From: CG1-02-33-12 sp964403775
GTDB lineage: Archaea; Nanobdellota; Nanobdellia; Woesearchaeales; CG1-02-33-12
Length of the DNA stretch: 16,861 nt
Reading direction: 5' to 3'
Assembly (NCBI GenBank): GCA_964403775.1
Contig: CAYOHL010000015.1
Coordinates: 1 to 16,861, forward strand
The notes beneath the pieces were generated by a model. It was not told the DNA's origin and did no database searches. It worked only from the letters and a program-made list of their open reading frames with translations. The position numbers and the translations under genes are program-made. Positions 13,864 through 16,861 of this stretch are shown here, in pieces (position 1 is the stretch's first letter; each line of letters opens with the position of its first letter).

Positions 13864-14229
13864 TTACCCGATAATTCTTATACCCCTGCCTTTTGGATTC
13901 TCTTTAATCAACTCATTAATTAATATTGCCCTTGAATTTGATTTCTTGATTTTGTCTAATGCCTGTTCTGAAAACTGCCATGCTGCAATGGTTAGTTTAT
14001 GGTCTAAATCTCCGGATGCTAAAACCTTGCCGGGAACAATTATATTCTCATTCTCCTTTGTGTATCTGTTAATTCTTGAGAGGTTAACAATCCTCCTTTG
14101 TCTTGTAGGCTTTGAAAGCTCATCTGCAATCCTCTTCCACAGGTTAGAGTTATGGCTAGCTGAATTCTTTTTAAGCTCTGTAACCAGCTCTTTCAAGTGA
14201 ATGTTTGTTGACCCTGTTCTTTTTGCCAT
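13864..14229 (-). CDS. rpl18e: Large-subunit ribosomal protein eL18 (archaeal L18e)
   Basis: A 121-aa eL18, a protein found in archaea and eukaryotes but not bacteria. Starting at the ATG at 14229, it begins MAKRTGSTNIHLKELV and continues with NLWKRIADELSKPTRQRR, NLSRINRY, then VPGKVLASGDLDHKLTIAAW and the basic C-terminus NPKGRGIRIIG. The open frame runs on upstream to 14289, but those extra 20 residues are a translation of the tRNA-Leu gene, so the inner ATG is correct. Only 8 nt (TCAAGAAA) separate it from the tRNA 3' end and there is no Shine-Dalgarno sequence. After tRNA processing its mRNA would carry an 8-nt leader. Confidence 0.95.
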   Translation of the reverse strand: MAKRTGSTNIHLKELVTELKKNSASHNSNLWKRIADELSKPTRQRRIVNLSRINRYTKENENIIVPGKVLASGDLDHKLTIAAWQFSEQALDKIKKSNSRAILINELIKENPKGRGIRIIG

Positions 14230-14237
14230 TTTCTTGA

Positions 14238-14323
14238 TGCGGGAGACGGGATTCGAACCCGCGCAGCCACTAAGGCATACGGCCCTCAACCGTATTCATT
14301 TGACCAGACTCTGACACCCCCGC
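14238..14323 (-). tRNA. tRNA-Leu (anticodon GAG)
   Basis: A class II tRNA read on the minus strand. The acceptor stem GCGGGGG (14317-14323) pairs with CTCCCGC (14239-14245), with the discriminator A at 14238. The anticodon stem TACGG/CCGTA encloses the loop TTGAGGG, giving anticodon GAG for leucine CUC/CUU codons. A long variable arm (GCC-TTAGT-GGC) and a T arm GCGGG-TTCGAAT-CCCGT follow. CCA is not encoded. It sits 7 nt after the rpoD stop and 8 nt before the eL18 start in the same orientation, so it is almost certainly co-transcribed. A tRNA-Leu at the head of the L18e-L13-S9 genes is also known from Haloarcula marismortui, recalled from the literature on its S9 operon. Confidence 0.97.
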
Positions 14324-14330
14324 GTGAGAG

Positions 14331-15164
14331 TTATTTTTCCTTTTTGGGTTCCTTCTGTGGCCTTGCTTTCTTTTTAATCTCTTTAATAAATTCGTTTGAA
14401 TTATCTTTAATTATTTTTAATGCCTCTTCTATTATTTCCTTGCACTTAAGCTGGCCCCATGATTCAACATAAAAGATAAATTGAGTGTCATCTCTGCCAA
14501 CCTCTATTGCTCCTTTTGGATCACATACATCAACACAGGCATTGCAGAGGTGGCATTTTAAAATTTCATCTTTTTTGAGAGTTAAATTTTCATTTTTTAT
14601 CTCAAAAATATTCATTGGGCACTGCTCCACAACTGTCTCTGGGTTCTTGCACTGCTTTTTTATTTCAATTACAGGCATTAATTTGTAATAAACAAGTCCG
14701 GGGCACCATTTTGCATGCTCTTTTCCCCTGCCTAAAACAGCTGTTGCCTCAAACTCAAGCTTTTGACCCTTTAGAAGCTTAACAATCGGTATTTTTGAAT
14801 AGACTGGCTTGACTTTTGGGTCAGTTGATTTTATTTCTGATGAATAAACAGTTCCCTGACCATGTGCTTTTAATATAAGCTTAAGCTGGCACTGTGCACA
14901 TCCCTTTCCATTGCATTTGCATTTATCTGGCAGGTTGTATGATTTAAGGTCAGTTGTTAAAGGTATAAGGCCAAGCCTATGGGCTATAATCTCGTCGTAA
15001 AGAACAGAGCTGTTATCTCTGAACTCAATGTCTTCTATTGCCATTACAGGAACCTCTTCAATAGCACTCCTTCTTATTGCATTTGCAAATGCAGCATCAG
15101 CATTCCTGAGGATAAATGAAAGCTTATTCTGCTTTTTATCCAATTTTAAAAGCTCTATTTTCAT
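14331..15164 (-). CDS. rpoD: RNA polymerase subunit D (Rpb3/alpha homologue) with ferredoxin-like domain
   Basis: A 277-aa archaeal RpoD, which pairs with RpoL and nucleates RNA polymerase assembly. The N-terminal dimerisation domain carries ADAAFANAIRRSAIEEVPVMAI (alpha motif) and the insert with ALGLIPL-type sequence HRLGLIPL. A cysteine cluster C82, C84, C89, C92 (KCKCNGKGCAQC) follows. The ferredoxin-like domain has C182 (QCPMNIFEI) and C204, C207, C210, C214 (KCHLCNACVDVC), enough for one Fe-S cluster as in Sulfolobus RpoD. The dimerisation domain resumes with FIFYVESWGQL. The Shine-Dalgarno sequence AAGGTGATT (15169-15177) precedes the ATG at 15164. It is 14 nt downstream of uS11 and 7 nt upstream of the tRNA-Leu. 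Confidence 0.96.
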   Translation of the reverse strand: MKIELLKLDKKQNKLSFILRNADAAFANAIRRSAIEEVPVMAIEDIEFRDNSSVLYDEIIAHRLGLIPLTTDLKSYNLPDKCKCNGKGCAQCQLKLILKAHGQGTVYSSEIKSTDPKVKPVYSKIPIVKLLKGQKLEFEATAVLGRGKEHAKWCPGLVYYKLMPVIEIKKQCKNPETVVEQCPMNIFEIKNENLTLKKDEILKCHLCNACVDVCDPKGAIEVGRDDTQFIFYVESWGQLKCKEIIEEALKIIKDNSNEFIKEIKKKARPQKEPKKEK

Positions 15165-15178
15165 GGTTAATCACCTTC

Positions 15179-15619
15179 CTAAACCCTTCTGCCTCTTCTG
15201 CCGCCTTTTTTCCTGCATCCATCATGAGGTATTGGAGTAACATCAGATATGATGCCTATTCTTATTCCTGCTCTTGACAAGGTTCTTACAGCAGCCTGGG
15301 CTCCAGGTCCTGGGCTGCTCGGCCCGTTATGGCCCCCTGGTGCTTTTATATTAACATTAAGTACATTAATCCCCTTTTCTATTGCAATCTCAGCAGCTTT
15401 TTTTGCCGCCATCATAGCAGCTGTTGGTGAGCTTTCAAGCCTGTCTGACTTTACCATTTGGCCGCCAGATGTCCTTGCTATTGTTTCTGTCCCTGTTATA
15501 TCAGTAATATGGATTATTGTATTATTGTATGATGAGTATATATGGGCAATACCTGTCCTTACTGATGCTTTTTTTTCTGGATCCCTCTTATGAGTCTGTG
15601 GTATTTCTTTGTCTTTCAT
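15179..15619 (-). CDS. rps11: Small-subunit ribosomal protein uS11 (S11)
   Basis: A 146-aa uS11. Hallmarks are GIAHIYSSYNNTIIHITDITG near the N-terminus, ARTSGGQMVKSDR, the AAMMAAKKAAEIA helix, KAPGGHNGPSSPGPGAQAAVRTLSRAGIRIG, and the C-terminal VTPIPHDGCRKKGGRRGRRV that contacts 16S rRNA on the platform. The archaeal-type PSSPGPGAQAA loop (rather than the bacterial GRE/GSGR type) fits the operon. It overlaps the uS4 stop by 4 bp, and rpoD follows after 14 nt. The N-terminal 17 residues are charged and variable, as is normal. Confidence 0.97.
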   Translation of the reverse strand: MKDKEIPQTHKRDPEKKASVRTGIAHIYSSYNNTIIHITDITGTETIARTSGGQMVKSDRLESSPTAAMMAAKKAAEIAIEKGINVLNVNIKAPGGHNGPSSPGPGAQAAVRTLSRAGIRIGIISDVTPIPHDGCRKKGGRRGRRV

Positions 15620-16179
15620 TTGTTACCAGCCTTTCTTGGTTTTTTGGGTTTTTTTGTCTTCTTTACTATTACAGCCCTCTCAGGGTGTTCTGCATCTGCA
15701 AGTTTGGAGCTTGCAACAAAATCAATTGAGTTTTCCTCTTCAACTGGAACAAGATATGACGGGCTTGTTATCTTTCTGTTTCCAACACTGATGTGCTCAT
15801 GGACAATCAGCTGTCTTGCCTGTTTAATTGACCTTGCTTTTGCTTTCTTATAAACAAGGGTTTGCAGTCTTCGGTCCATAATGTCATTTATGCTTAAATC
15901 AAGTATATCATCAATATCGCCTGTTTTTGTGATAAGCCCCAAATTGGATAGTTTGTTAAGCAATGCTATTTTTTCTCTTTCTGCCTGTTTTGTCTTTGAT
16001 GCAATAAGATTTTTTGCCTGATCAGCAAATCCCTTTAAGACGGACCTCATCTTGTAAATCTCTGTCTTGTTTTTAAGGCCATACTCCCTTAACAGCACTG
16101 CCTCTTCATCTATTCTTGCCTTCTGCCAGGGGTGCAGTACAGTTGAATATTTTTTTCTTTGTTTTTTAGGAGCTCCCAT
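15616..16179 (-). CDS. rps4: Small-subunit ribosomal protein uS4 (S4)
   Basis: A 187-aa uS4 of archaeal type. The true start is the ATG at 16179 (MGAPKKQRKKYSTVLHPWQK), matching the archaeal opening M-G-x-P-[RK]-x-x-R-K-K-Y. The frame is open further back but that stretch lies within the uS13 coding sequence. Residues about 30-100 form the helical rRNA-binding domain. The S4 RNA-binding domain is DRRLQTLVYKKAKARSIKQARQLIVHEHISVGNRKI. The lysine- and proline-rich C-terminus ends in KKPKKPRKAGNK. One nt separates it from uS13, and it overlaps uS11 by 4 bp. In bacteria S4 is the autoregulator of the S13-S11-S4 operon by binding its leader, a possible parallel to the leader hairpin here. Confidence 0.96.
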   Translation of the reverse strand: MGAPKKQRKKYSTVLHPWQKARIDEEAVLLREYGLKNKTEIYKMRSVLKGFADQAKNLIASKTKQAEREKIALLNKLSNLGLITKTGDIDDILDLSINDIMDRRLQTLVYKKAKARSIKQARQLIVHEHISVGNRKITSPSYLVPVEEENSIDFVASSKLADAEHPERAVIVKKTKKPKKPRKAGNK

Positions 16180-16180
16180 T

Positions 16181-16654
16181 TTATACCCTTCCTGACTTAA
16201 CTTTTTTCTTCTGAACTCCGGTAACCTTTCCCTTGTTTCTCCTGAAGTTTGACCTTGTCCTCTGGCCTCTAACCGGAAGCCCAAATGCATGCCTCATGCC
16301 TCTGTAACTCTTGATTTTCTTCAGCATTTTTATGTCATTATCTTTGGTAAGGGCAAGGTCTGATGAAAGCAGATGCTTGTCTTTGCCGGTTTCATAATCC
16401 CTTCTTCTGTTGAGCATCCATGAAGGGGCACCAAATCCCTCTGGCCTCCTTACAGCTTCATCTAGTTTTTTTATTTCCGAGTCAAGCAGGTTGCCTGTTT
16501 TTTTAGCTTTATCAACACCAACAAGCTTGCATATCATATTAGAAAATGCAAAGTTAATTCCCTTGATTTTCCTCATGGCATCTGCTATCTTTTTATTGCC
16601 ATCTAGGTCTGTGTTTGCTATTCTTACAAGATGCTTGAATTCCTCATGTGCCAT
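16181..16654 (-). CDS. rps13: Small-subunit ribosomal protein uS13 (S13)
   Basis: A 157-aa archaeal uS13. It begins MAHEEFKHLVRIANTDLDGNK, has the helix-hairpin-helix-like KIKGINFAFSNMICKLVGVD (about 29-48) and the signature SYRGMRHAFGLPVRGQRTRSNFRRNKG near the C-terminus, which contacts P-site tRNA and the 16S head. The ATG at 16654 is chosen: AGGGG (16661-16665) is its Shine-Dalgarno sequence at 6 nt, and an in-frame TTG at 16669 would only add five residues. It is the first gene of the cluster; its promoter and a structured leader lie upstream. uS4 begins one nt after its stop. Confidence 0.96.
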   Translation of the reverse strand: MAHEEFKHLVRIANTDLDGNKKIADAMRKIKGINFAFSNMICKLVGVDKAKKTGNLLDSEIKKLDEAVRRPEGFGAPSWMLNRRRDYETGKDKHLLSSDLALTKDNDIKMLKKIKSYRGMRHAFGLPVRGQRTRSNFRRNKGKVTGVQKKKVKSGRV

Positions 16655-16667
16655 AATTAACCCCTGC

Positions 16668-16728
16668 AAAATAGCCGAGAACTACAAATCATGAACCCTA
16701 AAAGCGCTCATTGAACTCGGGCTATTTT
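16668..16728 (-). promoter_or_regulatory. Hairpin in the uS13 leader, candidate autoregulatory element
   Basis: In the transcript the 5' arm AAAATAGCCCGAG (16728-16716) pairs with CTCGGCTATTTT (16679-16668): 12 pairs with one bulged C. The loop is 36 nt and may hold a small inner hairpin (ATGA with TCAT). The 5' arm begins at the predicted transcription start and the 3' arm ends 2 nt before the Shine-Dalgarno sequence of uS13. The position suits control of translation of the whole operon by a ribosomal protein; function is inferred. Confidence 0.6.
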
Positions 16729-16749
16729 ACAGAAAGGAAAAAGAGGTCA

Positions 16750-16757
16750 TATTTAAA
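16750..16757 (-). promoter_or_regulatory. TATA-box promoter of the ribosomal protein operon
   Basis: On the minus strand TTTAAATA, preceded by an ACC-containing BRE-like stretch, would start transcription about 26 nt downstream near 16727. The leader would then be about 73 nt, unlike the leaderless promoters elsewhere in the window. It starts exactly at the foot of the leader hairpin. Confidence 0.65.
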
Positions 16758-16776
16758 GGTTACTGAAGAACCTGAC

Positions 16777-16861
16777 TTAATAGCTTTTATTTGGCCTTTC
16801 GTTTAATGGGACAGCTAATTCGGTTAATTTATTTCTGGCCTCTTTTAGTTCCTGAATTGAA
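16777..16861 (-). CDS. C-terminal end of an unidentified gene, cut by the window edge
   Basis: The minus strand is open from the window edge for 27 codons to a TAA at 16777. The residues visible (beginning SIQELKEARNKLTEL, ending in ERPNKSY) look like a charged amphipathic helix followed by a short tail. The frame ends 20 nt before the TATA element of the ribosomal operon, where an upstream gene would be expected to stop. It is too short to name, and a chance open frame cannot be excluded. Confidence 0.4.
   Translation of the reverse strand, partial: SIQELKEARNKLTELAVPLNERPNKSY

Noticed and set aside
14230..14289. N-terminal extension of eL18 by 20 residues
   Set aside because: The extension is a translation of the tRNA-Leu gene. 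Family length and N-terminus fit the ATG at 14229.
16180..16290. N-terminal extension of uS4 by 37 residues
   Set aside because: It overlaps the coding sequence of uS13 in another frame, and archaeal uS4 proteins begin at the MGAPKK equivalent.
16655..16669. TTG start for uS13
   Set aside because: The ATG at 16654 has a well-spaced Shine-Dalgarno sequence and matches the usual start; the TTG lies upstream of that site.
16668..16728. Reading the uS13 leader hairpin as an intrinsic terminator
   Set aside because: The T-run is part of the stem and no free T-run follows it before the Shine-Dalgarno sequence. Archaeal termination does not usually need hairpins.

Overview
The window is A+T-rich archaeal DNA. 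The evidence is an archaeal-type ribosomal-protein/RNA-polymerase cluster (uS13, uS4, uS11, RpoD with a ferredoxin-like insert, eL18, uL13, uS9, RpoN), a complete archaeal SRP RNA, TATA-box promoters placed so that many mRNAs would be leaderless, and a presenilin-type membrane protease. The short proteins, the bacterial-type leucyl-tRNA synthetase and a divergent NAD kinase suggest a DPANN-like lineage (Woesearchaeota or Pacearchaeota type). That placement is an inference and was not tested by phylogeny.

Left part (1-2929). A presenilin-like aspartyl protease, probably cut at its 5' end by the window edge, is followed by a Nudix hydrolase on the same strand. A metallo-beta-lactamase-fold protein on the opposite strand overlaps the 3' end of the Nudix gene. 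A 210-aa histidine-rich protein, possibly DUF5662-like, is divergent from it. These genes look like independently transcribed units.

Middle part (2930-8949). A five-gene plus-strand unit encodes a GbsR/MarR-type winged-helix regulator, a MacB/LolD-type ABC ATPase, a secreted and membrane-anchored COG1361-type envelope protein, and two paralogous FtsX/MacB-type permeases. A strikingly symmetric dyad lies over the promoter of the regulator gene and is a good candidate operator. The likely picture is a self-regulated envelope ABC transporter in which the COG1361 protein may take the place of an adaptor. A 66-aa membrane protein and an SdpI-family membrane protein follow.

The gap at 8950-9293 is filled by the SRP RNA gene on the plus strand. 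It converges on NAD kinase and leuS, both on the minus strand and each with its own TATA element.

Right part (12838-16763, minus strand). The ribosomal cluster runs uS13-uS4-uS11-RpoD-tRNA-Leu(GAG)-eL18-uL13-uS9-RpoN with gaps of a few bases or 4-bp overlaps. The tRNA is wedged between rpoD and eL18, so processing of the tRNA should cut the transcript. The uS13 leader can form a hairpin ending next to its Shine-Dalgarno sequence, a candidate autoregulatory element. At the right edge the last codons of another minus-strand gene are visible.

I see no CRISPR array, IS element, transposase or phage module. Nothing here is clearly a new defence or mobile system. The most interesting items are the regulator/exporter unit with its dyad, the uS13 leader hairpin, the embedded tRNA and the bacterial-type LeuRS.
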